64,000 bases of DNA from Reticulascus tulasneorum (lineage: Eukaryota; Ascomycota; Sordariomycetes; Glomerellales; Reticulascaceae): NCBI GenBank assembly GCA_001557505.1, contig LSAX01000005.1, positions 744,001-808,000 on the forward strand. Direction: 5' to 3'. The translations under genes and the position numbers were made by a program. Shown here one piece after another: positions 44,030 to 55,900 of this stretch; the first letter of the stretch is position 1; the number at the start of each line of letters is the position of its first letter. Below the pieces are notes generated by a model that saw nothing but the letters and a program-made list of their open reading frames with translations, was not told the DNA's origin and ran no database searches.

Positions 44030-46903
44030 TCTTGGCCCTCCTGCTCACGTTATTGTCTACAACGTTTAGAGTCTTGTCTACTGAGGAAGTAACAATATGG
44101 CTTGGAAGTTGTGGCACGATCGAAGGTTGATGTCAAATTAATAAACAACTGCCCATGAGGTGAAGAGACAACTGTATTTTGAGCCATATGAGAGACCATG
44201 GCTTTGCTGTTGCGACTGGGTAGGAAGGCTCTGACAGGAAGGCTCTGAGAACATGTTCAAATGAGCGAGAGGGAAGTGAGCGATGCTCATGGTACAAATC
44301 TTGCGGTCCAAGGTAGCGCGAGGATTCGATTCTTCAGTCACTGAAGATATGGTCACATCAGGGAGAAAAGAGAGAGCGCATTGGTACTGCTTGAATCCAC
44401 TCCGCCAATACTATGTAGGACTCATGGGCGTCTGGATTGAAAAGTCCTTTGAACCACCAAATTAATATGGCGGGCTAACTAAAAGCCATCCGTTAATGTA
44501 GGACGAATCGGAAAATCCTCGCTGAAACGGGGGGGGGGTTTCCAGCAGGGGATGAGTACCTTACGGGAGGTCGCATTCTACGACCAAGTACGGATTACGG
44601 TCGCAGAAACAATAAACAGGGGCAGTTCTCTCTGTGCCCGTCTATGCCAAGTAGATTAGCTCTCATCACATTGTTTATCCCAGAAATGTAACGGAAACCA
44701 CTGGTTCGAGGATTTCACCACCTCTTGGACCTCTGTCCTGGTCGTGTTGTTCGTGAGAATTGAGTATGATGTCATCGGATCACATGGGAAAGCTAGGGCC
44801 TAAAAACGGATTGGGTCGGACCATTTTTTTGGGCGGTGACAGCCCTGGATTTTGGGACGACGGGTCACGTTGACCGGCACAGCCCTGCCTGCCTGCCTGA
44901 TCTCCTTTCTTCTTTCTCTCTGCCTCGACAGCGAAACAAGCGGCAGTGCAAGTCGTTACCGGATCAACACGAGTTTCGTTGGAGATACCGAGGGCAAAAC
45001 TTAGCGGTGAAGGGAGGCGGTTTCTTTTGAGTGTTCGGTGTCGGGGCGTGATAGGTGTGATAGGTGCTTGTGGTGTCTAGAGGGTGCCTCATTGCCGACG
45101 CAACGACCAACAAACATGCGACATCGACGAGGCTATGATGGGGAAACAAGAAAGCTGTACCTTGCCTATCCGTCGGACCTTACAGGACGCCCTGCTCCGC
45201 CGTGTCCCAGTAGTGAGATCCCGCAGTGAATGTTTAAAGAGTCCCGCACAGATTCAACCCATCAGAGAACTCCCGTAGACACCATGGCTCCCAATCGCGC
45301 CGTGCTGGCACTCTGGCAGTGACCCCGTTCTCCTGTAGGCGATCCCTAGCTGCAGCTCGCCCTGCATTGACACAGTTGCCAGTGGAAGGCAAAGCACATG
45401 AACCACAACTGCTGCATCCCCCCGACATGCTGTCACTGGTTCTCTGCAGATCCACCAGATGACCCGATTGACTGGCCATCCAGTCTGCTTGGGAAGACAA
45501 GGGTACACCCCGGAGAAAAGGACAGAGAGCTTGTTCGGATTGTCGCGCGTTCATCTCAATTCAAACTCCGTGTCGCCCGAAAACCACCCAGAGCAACACC
45601 ACTTGCCGCTCCGGTCTCTGGGCGACGAAATTATTTTCATCATCCAGGAGCTTCGGGCAATTGGGGTTGGGCAGCGATGAGTCAAGGAGTCGTCAGGGTA
45701 CATGCTTGTCGGATTCTCCGTTGATGGGATGTGATGGAAATTCCACTTCCCCTTAGGCACCACATCCCACTCACCACACCCCCATCACTTGAGGCATCCC
45801 GTCCGAATTAGGAATCGGCATGTTCTGGCGCTTGTTGCAGCCAACCAAAACACGGCCGTCCGCCATGGGAAATCTCACTCTCGTGTCGCCTTTTTTCTAC
45901 TTTTTTCACTGCACTTTAGTTCGCTGTCAAGGGGCCTAGCCGCGTCAGCTTTTCCTCTGTTTCCGTCTCAGGTACTGCCAGACCGACCGATTCTTTGGTT
46001 TTTTTAGTCATGGATTGATTACGAATACCGACGGCCTGTTGCTAATGTAAGCGTGAAAAAGGATTGACGCGTTTCCAAGGCTGACCAGCGGCAATCTGCC
46101 CTCCTGTTTGCGCCCTGAAAGTACGCCCCATTTGTGGACGGTGGCGACTTTTTCGTGCTCCGGCGGCCTGGCCCCCCAGCCCAAAGCAGACAAACCTCTC
46201 CGAAAGTCCCACCACCAGAACCACGACCAACACACACCCCTTTCCATCATTCATACCCAAATCCCATCCTCCTTTCCCGTCAACCCTTCCTTGTTGCGGT
46301 CTCCATTTTGGCGTTCGTGCCTAATGCGGTCCCTGCGTTAGAGAGTTCTAACTCATCGACGAATGCCCAACCTTTCATTTCGTTTTACTGTTTTAGCCCT
46401 GTTGAATTGGGCTCGCCGGTGTGAGTGGTCCAAGAACTGATCGTCCCCGCCCGCTGCCTGCGATTTAGTTGAGTCACCAGGCAGGTTCCCACGACCACCA
46501 CCCATGTACCCTTCGTCTGATTTCTAAGGCGACAGCCATGATATTTTGAGGCCGCTACTCCTTGTACAGTCCTAGGTTTTGCCTTGGATTCTGCCTTCTG
46601 CCTTCTGCCTCCCCTCAGGCAGTCAGTTCAGTAGTGCTGATGAAACCGCGTACTAGGGGTACATGATGGTAGGTATCTGCTTGCTTGCAAACATCGTCTG
46701 CTTCTTCTACTTAAGTTCACCTCGTCCTCCTCAAACCTAGCTCTCGTCCCCTTCCCTCTTTCTCTTCATCACACAACCATTGAACAAACCTCTCTTCTCT
46801 TTGTGTCCACATACAACGCAAAGCTCAGATCCCCAAGTCAAGCAAAGACAAGTCTCGTCCTGCTCAGAAACACTTTACAATACCTTCAACCACACACAAT
46901 ACC
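44030..46903. other. Long intergenic stretch with pyrimidine-rich leader
   Basis: About 2.9 kb. The last few hundred bases (46580-46903) are strongly C/T-rich with repeats such as TTCTGCCTTCTGCC, as in the 5' leaders and promoters of highly expressed fungal genes. They belong to the small gene at 46904. A ten-G run lies at 44529-44538. The many short frames between 44836 and 46424 have no recognisable family features. No tRNA or transposon was identified. Confidence 0.4.
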
Positions 46904-47209
46904 ATGTCCCAATACACATACAAGAAGGACGTTGTCATCATCCAGAGAGCCCCGTCCATTAGCACCTCCTACTCTCGATCCTCCGGCTCATACTCTTCCA
47001 CAATGGGCTCTGAGACTCCAAGGAGCTATCGTTCCGCCTCACCGTACGACCCCATCGTCGTCCGCGAGCACGATGCCGCCAAGCACCAGATGACGGTGCA
47101 GAGGCGAAAGGACGTCGTTGTCGTGAACCGCAACCACACCACATACGACAAAGATGCCCCGACTCCATCCTATAGCAGCAGCGGTCACAGTCAGCGATCC
47201 CACCGCTGA
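46904..47209 (+). CDS. Small Ser/Tyr/Arg-rich protein, unrecognised
   Basis: A 101-aa intronless frame, beginning MSQYTYKKDVVIIQR and containing two similar strand-like segments, KKDVVIIQRAP near the start and RRKDVVVVNRNHT near residue 70. These sandwich a Ser-rich, Tyr/Arg-containing region (SRSSGSYSSTMGSETPRSYR). It ends with SGHSQRSHR. I do not recognise a family. It looks genuine because of its duplicated motif, the pyrimidine-rich leader ending in an AC-rich stretch just before the ATG, and clean 3' context. It has no signal peptide or transmembrane segment. Possibly a disordered stress or developmental protein; this is speculative. Confidence 0.6.
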   Translation: MSQYTYKKDVVIIQRAPSISTSYSRSSGSYSSTMGSETPRSYRSASPYDPIVVREHDAAKHQMTVQRRKDVVVVNRNHTTYDKDAPTPSYSSSGHSQRSHR

Positions 47210-48037
47210 GCTTGGTCGGAAGGCCAAATCAAAGCAAATTGCATAACTCGGAGTTCTGGGAGACCATGGCATAGGGACAAGCGACACTGTACAATGAAAC
47301 TGTAACGAACGGGATATGGATTGGGAGGAATTGGCATGGATTATGGGATGGATATTATGATGGCGTTACTTACATCCCCGCAAAAAAACACAATTTGACC
47401 ACACGGCAAACTAGATTGGGTGGTGATGGGTTTCAAGCACTTTTGCTTTGAGAGCTTTCTTCTGTACCGAGCTGATTTTCCGGGCCTGGGATAGAAGATC
47501 CTTGGGAACTGAAATGACAATACCAATAATTTGACCAATAATTCGAGATTGATACCGTGTTTCTGGTCCCTGAATTGAAGTTCCAATTGAAGATGGTGAC
47601 TGATCAGAAGCCACCCAATCATGCATGCCAATGTGTTAGTCCCGCATCTTTGGTGGGTTGCCTCCAGGCTGCAGGTACAATTCCAATTCAGCCCGAATCA
47701 GGCATCAGTTTTCACACACAGGGTAGGATGTGGTGTCTTTGCCTGCAGTGAAAATGCCAAAAAAAAATTGCATTTAGTGGCAGGCAGTAGTCTAATCAGT
47801 ACGTCATTGGAGGAAGCCAATTTTTTCCCCAGGAAGTTGTGTAGTTCATTCGCGTTTTGAATTGAGAGCTAGTCCGAAGCCTGGTCATAGATCCCCAAGG
47901 TTGTCCCACCACCATTCGCACGTCGAGCCCGGCAATTCCTATGCCAGCGACCCTGTCGCCATTTTTTCCCAGTGTCATAATCCGTCAAGAATGCAAATCT
48001 TACACGCCCCTAGCATCTCTCCGAGCTGCTGCTGTGC
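47210..48037. other. Convergent 3' region
   Basis: About 830 bp between converging stop codons. AT-rich with A-runs near 47385 and 47758. No gene recognised. Confidence 0.4.
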
Positions 48038-48571
48038 CTAGGCTCCTCCCTCACGCTTGGCATACTCCTCCTCAATGGCCTCCTCGTACTTCTCGTCTGG
48101 GCTGCGGGGATCCTCGCGCAGCACACCCTCCTTCACCAGCTCTTCTGGTGATGGCCGGTGGGCGATTTTGTCGTTCAGGCTATCGGCCCGCATGTGCTTC
48201 TCGAGCTAAGGTGGTTATCTGTTAGCCATCAAGGTTCAAGCTTTTGCTTCGAGAGGCAGACCGTAAACGGGCTTTGAAAAGGAGAGTGATTGGACTTACC
48301 TCTTTCTGGTTGGCTATGAGACCAGGAGCTGCCGTCGAGGCTGGCAAGATGTTCTCTAGGACTTGCGTTAGTAGCTTGTCCGAAGCTGGGAGGCGTATAG
48401 CAGCCAGAGCTCGGGCACGGAAGGGTGCAACTAACTCTCAACAAGCTCCGACCGATTCGGGCGATGGATCAAATGGTTCTCAAGCGAGTTCTTACGCTCC
48501 GAACCCCCCGGGCGTGTTGGAGAGATGGGCGTGTCATCGACAATCTTCTGCGGGGTGGTCTCGTCGGCCAT
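48038..48571 (-). CDS. RPEL-repeat protein
   Basis: Model: complement(join(48038..48205, 48300..48355, 48436..48571)), 119 aa. Two RPEL motifs are seen: HRPNRSELVEKNIL (about residues 36-49) and HRPSPEELVKEGVL (80-93), both of the RP-x3-EL type that binds monomeric actin in animal MRTF and Phactr proteins. The remainder is charged and probably unstructured, ending in an Ala/Glu/Lys helix (EKYEEAIEEEYAKREGG). Fungal members are short like this one and largely uncharacterised; a G-actin-binding role is inferred from the motif. I chose the Met of MADETT at 48571; upstream in-frame sequence to 48754 looks like leader. Introns 48206-48299 and 48356-48435 restore frame exactly. Confidence 0.85.
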
Positions 48572-49326
48572 GATTGCTGGTTTACTTGATGGCGGGGCGT
48601 GCTGTAAGTGATCTTTTGTTCGTTCACGTCCTGGTTGCGAAAAATGAGGCTCTGGTAGATTACGCTCGGATTGAGAAGCAAGCTTGCGAGGATAGATGGG
48701 GAGATCAGATGGGGCGGTTCGTGTTATGTAGAATAATGGCGGTTGTTGTGGCAATCAGGTGTGTTGATGGGCGTGGCATTGTTCTCACGGGAGCTGTTTT
48801 ACCCCGCAACCAGCTGATGCGGGATCCCTGCTGGAATCCTGGGAGCTGATGGTTAAGTTACCTCATGCACTGTTAGCTGATGCCTGAGGCAGGAACGACT
48901 TCCAAAAATGGCAATCATTTCCTGATCTGCACGGGCCAGTCCATTCATCATCGTGGGTGAAAAATGGTATAATGAGGCTATTCCGTAGTGTTTTGATGTT
49001 CAGACGCTCAGGCCACTAAGCTAATCCATATCAGGTAGTCCCGACGACACCACACAGGTTCGTTGTTCACTGCAAAAATAACCCCACCAAAGGGTATCAT
49101 CGAAGGCCAACTCTGGAGTCTACCGATCAGTGGATGAACATGGGTTGACAAAATGGAGTTCTCTACCAGCGCAAGAATAGAGTAGCAGACCATAGTGGTG
49201 ATTAGATGGATTCATATCTACCTTACTGTACATGTGCAATTCCCTAGCCACGTAGAGGACGCAATGACCGTGTATTTAAGCCTTCTGATGATACTGACGT
49301 ACCCACAAAGAGATCTCGTGCATCTC
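48572..49326. other. Intergenic
   Basis: About 750 bp containing the RPEL promoter. Nothing else recognised. Confidence 0.4.
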
Positions 49327-49812
49327 TCACGGGCCAAGGTATAAGCCAAATCCGATGGCCGTCCATATCAAAGCACCGACAGCAAACGTAGCGCCCCTTT
49401 CGAAACGTCAGTCATTCGGTCGCACAATACTGGCAATGGCATCCATGGTCAGATTTTCAAGCGAATCGACTTACCAGCCCGCCCCTCTTCCCTTCCATAC
49501 CGCCAGCACATCCACAACGCAGAGAATGGTCCCCGCCAGAATCAGCGTGCCCATCTCCCGCCATTTGTCTTCGTAAGCAAACGCAAACAGCGCCGCCGCA
49601 ATCGTCAAATCCCGTGCTCCCAACAGCGGGAGGAAGAATGAGACCAAGTCGCGATCTGATTTTCGTGTAGCTGACGCCGGCGCATCCGGGATGCCGAAGA
49701 GCTCTCTGCCCGCCAGTCGGGGGACGAGGATTGTTATGGCGCCTAGACCAGCATAGCTTGTGGCTACGCTGAGGCCCAGGACCTGCCAAGTTGACGGTTG
49801 GAGTTGGGCCAT
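49327..49812 (-). CDS. Small four-helix membrane protein (DUF4267-like)
   Basis: Model: complement(join(49327..49396, 49475..49812)), 135 aa. It has about four hydrophobic segments: WQVLGLSVATSYAGLGAITI near the start, the LLGARDLTIAAALFAFAY region, MGTLILAGTILCVVDVLAVW, and FAVGALIWTAIGFGLYLGP at the C-terminus. The motif LPLLGARDLTIAAALFAFAY with a preceding FGIPDAP is typical of fungal DUF4267 proteins. These are small integral membrane proteins of unknown function. The last helix lies in exon 2, and its phase-2 junction (GAGW-GATF) supports the intron. No neighbour suggests a role. Confidence 0.8.
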
Positions 49813-50309
49813 CTTTGCAGGTCTGATAGGAACACCAAGCTAATAATTGATGTAATCTTAATAGTAGGTACTGATGGATACACTGGATTGTGATCACTTG
49901 AACAATGAGGAATGGAAATTGAGTCCTTTAAAACAACTTGGGAAGAACTTTGGTTCGGGCACCATCGGTGCAAATGTTGCACCGAAATGACAGTTCATCC
50001 CAAGCCACTAATACGCACTGGCCTTGAAACAAACTTCTTCGGAGAGTTTCATATAATTAGTAGTGTTCGCATCGCGAGGACTGTGAGCGAGAGCCCCATC
50101 TGGATGGAGTAAATTCTTACGAGATGGATTTCGTTGTCCGTCGATTTCGGCGCACAGCGGCTGATCACGAATGCCTTACATAAGACTGCTTAGGCGGCTG
50201 CGGCATCGTGGCGGGGGACTGCATGCACCGATGCGGTTATTTTGACAGTGCACCAGAGGCAAGCGTTCCTCCTACTTTCGTCATCATCGAAAGTAGCAAG
50301 CCGGGAGTC
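49813..50309. promoter_or_regulatory. Divergent promoter (DUF4267 / HET-E-like)
   Basis: About 500 bp between divergent start codons. No individual sites assigned. Confidence 0.4.
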
Positions 50310-52061
50310 ATGCGATTACTCAATTCCTTGACCCTTGAGCTCGATAATTTCTTCGGCAGCCAGATTCCTCCGTATGCCATCCTATCGCACACCTGGGAGG
50401 ATGGGGAGGTTTCTCTCCAAGACCTGGAGGCCAAGCAGGCCGAATTGAAAAAGGGCATGTCCAAGATCAGGAAATGCTGCGAGCAGGCTGTCAAGGACGA
50501 CATTGAATGGGTCTGGATTGACACATGCTGCATCGACAAGACATCTAGTGCTGAATTGTCCGAAGCGATCAACTCCATGTATCGATGGTACCAGCAGTCT
50601 CTTGTCTGCTACGCCTACTTGAGCGACGTGCCACCGCTGTCACCGGGCCTTGACGAGGTCGCATTCGAATCTACTAGATGGTTCACGCGGGGCTGGACGT
50701 TGCAGGAGCTGATTGCTCCCGTATCTGTAGAATTCTACGCTATGGATTGGACGGAGATTGGAACTCGGACAAGCTTGCGGAAGTTAATCCAGAAGCGGAC
50801 GGCAATCAGCGAGTCTATTCTTCTCGGTGACAGTCGGCCTTCAACCGTCTCAGTGGCGCAACGCATGTATTGGGCCTCCAACCGCAACACCACGCGAGAA
50901 GAAGATATAGCCTACTGTCTACTTGGCATCTTTGGCATCACCATGCCTTTGTTGTACGGAGAGGGCCCACGGGCTTTTATTAGACTCCAGCAAGAGATAC
51001 TGAATCGAAATGAAGACTTTTCCATATTCCTCTGGACTCACGGAGCCGACCAACAGTACTTTGGTAGGGATGAAAGATATGGAGTTCTAGCTCCCACTCC
51101 GAAAGCCTTTGGAAACGTGAAGCTGAAGACCAAGACACACCCTCCCCAAACGATCCAGTTCCATGATTGGGCTCATGTCAGCTCCGTTCCTGGCGCATCT
51201 CCTTGGTTGGCCCCAAAGAGCGGACTGTCTCTATTTCCTGCGAGTCTGGCTTCGATCATTGGACAGCCCTTTCATGAGCCGCCAACTATCACCAGTCGTG
51301 GTCTGAGTATCCCGCTCCACACTGCGGAATTTGAGGGCCTTCTTGGGGAAACCCACAAGAGAATGCTAGGCTGGACAAAGTGTGTCTATTCTAGGGATGG
51401 CGAGTTCGGCTTTCTGTGCATCATGTTACAGCCTGGGGACTCTTACAGACGGCCGAACACCTTCGCCAGATCCCGGCCTAGCCAGCTCTTCATGATGTCC
51501 ATCGAGCAATTTAGGAGCTTCAAGCTGCAAAACAATATATATCTATCCTTGGCTAGCTGGCCAACTCGGCGCAAATGGATGAGCATTCTCGGACAAGACA
51601 GAGTCATGATGAATGTCAAGCTCGGCGAGACAGACCTCTACAAGCTGAACATCATCGAAGCCCATCCGCCGAGGCTCGAGATGAATTCACCAAACGATGG
51701 CAGCATCATTCTTGAGTTAGCATTGAGTCCAATTGCCATCCTACGGTTGCAGGTTGGCCATGAAGGCTCTCAAGAAGCGTTTCGCTTCGCCGTCGTAGGC
51801 GGATTCGAGAGGGGAAAGGGCTGGTGTTATGTCAGCAGCGAGACGGCAACTGGAAAAATGAATCTCAAGGTTGTCCATGACGATTGGCAACGCCAGTTTC
51901 GTGAGGATCGGGACTCGCGAACTGACCGCTCTTCCGCGCCACTGCCTACTGGCGATGTCATTACCGCAGCGTTCAAAGTCAATGCCAAGACGTGCACTCT
52001 GCATATCACAGTCACTGGCGATGTTGGTGCAATGTCGGTCAGTGATGCAGTAGCGCGGTAA
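50310..52061 (+). CDS. HET-E/HET-D-type HET-domain protein
   Basis: A 583-aa single exon beginning MRLLNSLTLELDNFF, the typical N-terminus of HET-E-type proteins; an in-frame Met at 50208 would add 34 atypical residues. HET blocks are YAILSHTWEDGEVSLQDL, EWVWIDTCCIDKTSSAELSE, INSMYRWYQQSLVCYAYLSD and WFTRGWTLQELIAP. They are followed by REEDIAYCLLGIFGITMPLLYGEG, the usual end of the conserved half. The NACHT and WD40 parts of full HET-E are absent; instead there is an uncharacterised C-terminal half (about residues 270-583). In known fungi the HET domain executes incompatibility-linked cell death; whether this protein does is not known. Unrelated in subtype to the HET gene at 41585. Confidence 0.9.
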   Translation: MRLLNSLTLELDNFFGSQIPPYAILSHTWEDGEVSLQDLEAKQAELKKGMSKIRKCCEQAVKDDIEWVWIDTCCIDKTSSAELSEAINSMYRWYQQSLVCYAYLSDVPPLSPGLDEVAFESTRWFTRGWTLQELIAPVSVEFYAMDWTEIGTRTSLRKLIQKRTAISESILLGDSRPSTVSVAQRMYWASNRNTTREEDIAYCLLGIFGITMPLLYGEGPRAFIRLQQEILNRNEDFSIFLWTHGADQQYFGRDERYGVLAPTPKAFGNVKLKTKTHPPQTIQFHDWAHVSSVPGASPWLAPKSGLSLFPASLASIIGQPFHEPPTITSRGLSIPLHTAEFEGLLGETHKRMLGWTKCVYSRDGEFGFLCIMLQPGDSYRRPNTFARSRPSQLFMMSIEQFRSFKLQNNIYLSLASWPTRRKWMSILGQDRVMMNVKLGETDLYKLNIIEAHPPRLEMNSPNDGSIILELALSPIAILRLQVGHEGSQEAFRFAVVGGFERGKGWCYVSSETATGKMNLKVVHDDWQRQFREDRDSRTDRSSAPLPTGDVITAAFKVNAKTCTLHITVTGDVGAMSVSDAVAR

Positions 52062-52898
52062 AATAGCATTCTACCCTGCTGGTAACAGTTTCAAGAATCA
52101 AGGCCTCGAGATACTATTGACGAGGGAGAATTTTCGATGAATATTGGACCCGGAATTCAGAGGACCGTAGGCCAGAGCTAGCCCAGGATCCTCTGTTCGT
52201 AGGTCTGACTGACTGGAGGATTTGAAGCTCCTCTAAGTACACGCTTACTAAATAGTTCCTCGGCGGGTATACCTTCATGTGGTCGTTACGTGGCAGAGCA
52301 GTCGGCAAACCAACGAGCAGCTCTACTCCAGCCACCCACAACGTTGCTCTGCAGTTGCCTAGCCCATGTGGAGTAATGTCGGCCCTTGAGTGGCATTATA
52401 AAAGGGGCATGATCCGTCAAGAGGGGCGAGACGACATTGTATCCTGCTTCCTGACTGGTGTCATTGTGCACGCAAGAGACTGGACGCGTCATGACCAGAG
52501 AACAGTCGTCCTTCGGTACTATCCTAGTTGTACAGTGTACTCAATCATCATCTTCTGCCAATCGGTTTGCAGACCCCCGTGGTTCCCTCTCAGTAAAAAA
52601 ATGGAAGTCTGCTACCGAATGCAGACTTCCGACTTCGAGGTGTCTCAAGCATCCTCCCTATTCGTACATATTAGAACATAGCGACGCATTGTCGAATGCA
52701 GCTGTCGTCGCGATTCTCATCCTGTCCGCCACCCGTTTGTCAGCTACCCTCCAACCCAGTCCAAATTCCAGGTCTCGATCCCAAGTTCTGTCGTCCGCGA
52801 CTACAGCCACGACAACGACCGATTATCATCCTATCCGCCACCCGTTTGTCAACTACCCTCCAGCCCAGTCCAACTTTCATTTTTTGTTATTTTGTTCT
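52062..52898. other. Convergent 3' region with duplicated segment
   Basis: About 840 bp between converging stop codons. The right part, 52712-52898, is a tandem duplication (see repeat). Other frames here (for example 52277-52681) show no family resemblance. Confidence 0.45.
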
Positions 52899-52945
52899 TT
52901 AGTTCTGTCGTCCGCGACCACGGCCACGACCACGACCACGACCGG
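52700..52945. repeat. Tandem duplication of about 110-117 bp at a gene end
   Basis: The string CCGCCACCCGTTTGTCA and its context occur at about 52726 and 52835, and AGTTCTGTCGTCCGCGAC at 52784 and 52901; a partial further copy (CTGTCGTCGCGATTCTCATCC) starts near 52702. The rightmost copy includes the last codons and stop of the hydrolase gene, so part of its 3' coding end has been copied into its own 3' flank. Confidence 0.75.
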
Positions 52946-55900
52946 ATGGACGACCGCGACCTCGCTTGGTGGTGGTCTTCTCACTCTTCTCTGCAGAGTC
53001 GGCCGCGGCTGCCTCCGATCCACTGCTTGCCTTGCGCTTTGCACCACTTGAAGACTGCTCTCGTGGTCCTGGAGTAGGACTAGGTGGTGTGTCAGTGAGC
53101 TCGGCTGGTTGAGCTGTAAGGTTGCCAGAAGACATCATTTGCGAAAGTTCTGCCTGGTTTTGAGGAGTCAATGAAGTGACGACACCAGACACTCCCGTTC
53201 CTTCAGTTCCTCCGCTACCACTGAGAGCCTGGGGAGGCATTGGGAGCGCAACTTCAACGAACGTCGATGGGGCAGTCGGTGACTCCAGACCGGAAACCGG
53301 AGGAAGTTCCATAGTAAATGGACCATATCCTGGTGGATATTGTAGCCCGCCTGGTTGTTGAAGGTTCTGTGGGAAGAAAGGTATCGCGTTAGCTGATGGT
53401 GGCGGCTTGGGAGGCAGAGTCGCGATGCCACCCGAGGCAGTGCGTACTGAACTCACGTTCGTGGATGTTTGTGCCACATTGATATTCTGTGCCATGTGCT
53501 GAGTTCCAGCTGGTCGATAAAGGCCCTGCAGATTCTTTGCAAACCTATTAGCTCCTGGTGGCGGTTTCGGGGGCAGGCTCGCGACGCCGCAAGGGGTAGT
53601 CTTCGTCGGACTCACTTGAGCAGATGGGGAGGCTACACTAGTATTTCTCGCCATGTGCTGAGCCAAAGTCTGTTGCAGAGCTGGGTCTACCAAGTAGGTT
53701 CCTGATGTCTTCTTCGCCGTCGACGTCTCTTTGGGGTTCTCGTGGCTCTTGGACAGAGACTTCTTTCGAATATGATCAGCCACAGCGCCTTGAATCGCTG
53801 GAGTCACATCGAAATTGCTAGCTCCGACACTTGCTGACTTCGACGCGGTTGAGTCTGCTCGCTTCTTGGAATACTGGCTCGCACCCACTTGCTGAGTCTT
53901 CTCGGCCGCCTGGATCTGTTGAGGTTGGCTGAGAGAAGCGCCTGTCTGGGCATTCTGAGCGCTTGAACCACCCTCGTAGAACTGGAAATCGAATGGCTGC
54001 GAAGGTAAGGGGATATTGTCGAAACCGTCGAACGTAAATTGGGCCGAAGTGGTCAGTGGTTGCACCTGAGAGCCTCCCATCTGAGGTTGGAACTGCTGCA
54101 TGAGCGTGGTGTCCTGCTGGTTTTGCTGACCGAGTTGCCCAGATTCAGTGGAAGAAAGTCCTCGAGGACCGTTTCCCATTCCCTGCGCGGAGTAAAATGA
54201 GTTTGGAAGAATTTCACTCATCTGCAAGTTTTTGGTGTTAGCAGAGCTGGCAAAAAGAACTTGAGGGGATGGTAGCATGAAGCCCGGGGATCGTACGGCA
54301 TTGGGAAGCATTTCGTCAAAGGACTGCTGTCCATTCAATGGTGGGAGGTTCAACATGTCTAGATCCATGTATGGCTGCTGGTCAGAAACTCCTCCATCTT
54401 GAATACCAAACGCGTTAGTAAACGCTCCGACAGTTGTACCTCCGGACGAGGGAAGAAACCCCTGCTGACCCTGATTGGGAGTGAAATCGGGATGAGACGA
54501 CGAGCCCAGATTCGGCTGGTATGCCATTGACATATCCAGACCCTGCGTCGTATCCAGACCTGGCGGCATGTTTTGATTTCCATCAATGGGGTTGGGATGA
54601 TAATCTGGTTGTTGGCCGAAGATTGGACCATCAGCCATGGGCTGAGACTGGTTCATACCAGATGAAAGATCCTGTAGTGGCTGCTGAAATAATAGATCAT
54701 CTGGAATGCCTAGAAGCTGGGCATCGTAGCCAACGGAGCCGCTCCGCTGCCGCATGGTATTCACAGCTGGTGCGACGCTTGAAGACGATGGGACCTGATT
54801 CTGGGCACCTGAATGAGATCCTTGATGAATCATCTCAGATACAGCTGATCCCGGCGCTGCGATTCTATCGATTTCCATGTTGCGAATCTCAAGAGAGTTG
54901 TCGCCGACACCCTCATTTCCGATGAAATCATTCATCCCCATTGCTTCGCGCGAGATTTCGTTGACCTCTTGCAAGTATACTGAAGGATCAAAACTGTTAA
55001 AGATTCGTCCGAACGGGTTTGGGATTGGGGGAGAGTCGGCAAGCGCTTCTGCAGCTCTCGCTTCCTGGATAAGGGAGAAGGCTGCCTCAAACTCACCCTG
55101 TTCACCAAGCTCGCCTTCAGAGCTGAACTCATCGTCTTCGGTATACTGGCCTCCCATTGGACTCGAACCAAGCATGTCGCCTCCAAGGGCTGACGAGACG
55201 CTTTCCTCAACAACCTGACCCTGGTTGGGAAGCGGTTTAAACACGTTTTCTACAATCCAGCCGTCAATTAAGCCCGCAATGGCATCGCTGTTCATCTCCA
55301 AGAAGCACAGATGGCCGTTGCCGCGGATGCCGTGCTTTTCCAGCTCAACCCACTCAACCTCAACGCCAGCCTGTCGCATGTACTTCACGGTCGCCCAGTC
55401 GTACACCGAATGCGAGCTTGCTTCGGCGGTGATCACAACCTGTCTCACTTTCTGCAAGTTGATGAGCTCTCGGAACCGCGGCTCGCAAAGGTCAAGATAA
55501 GCAGGCGGTTTCTGTCCCTTTTGGGCGCAGTCGTCTCTGATTTCATCGTTGTAGTCCCTCTGCATGATAGACCGACCAGTAAAGCCCTCTCTCAAGTGTA
55601 ACTCCGTAGGCAATGCGGGCGGGTGTGAGTTCGGATCCTCCTGCAGAGGCATTTCGACAAGGAGAGCAGGCGGGTGATAAGTGATTGGTATGTCTGTCAG
55701 TCCGTATGCTCTCTGGTTTCTTCCCGGCTCAATGAAAGAGGTGTAAACTCTACCCGCGCGATGTTTCTTGTATGCAAGGCCGAAAGGCGGCCCGACGGGC
55801 TCGACAGCGATGACTGCGCCGACTAAAAAGGGTTTCAGATCAGCCGCGAGCCAGCAGATGTTGCCACCAACGCCTTCTCCGATGAGAATCGACTTTCCGA

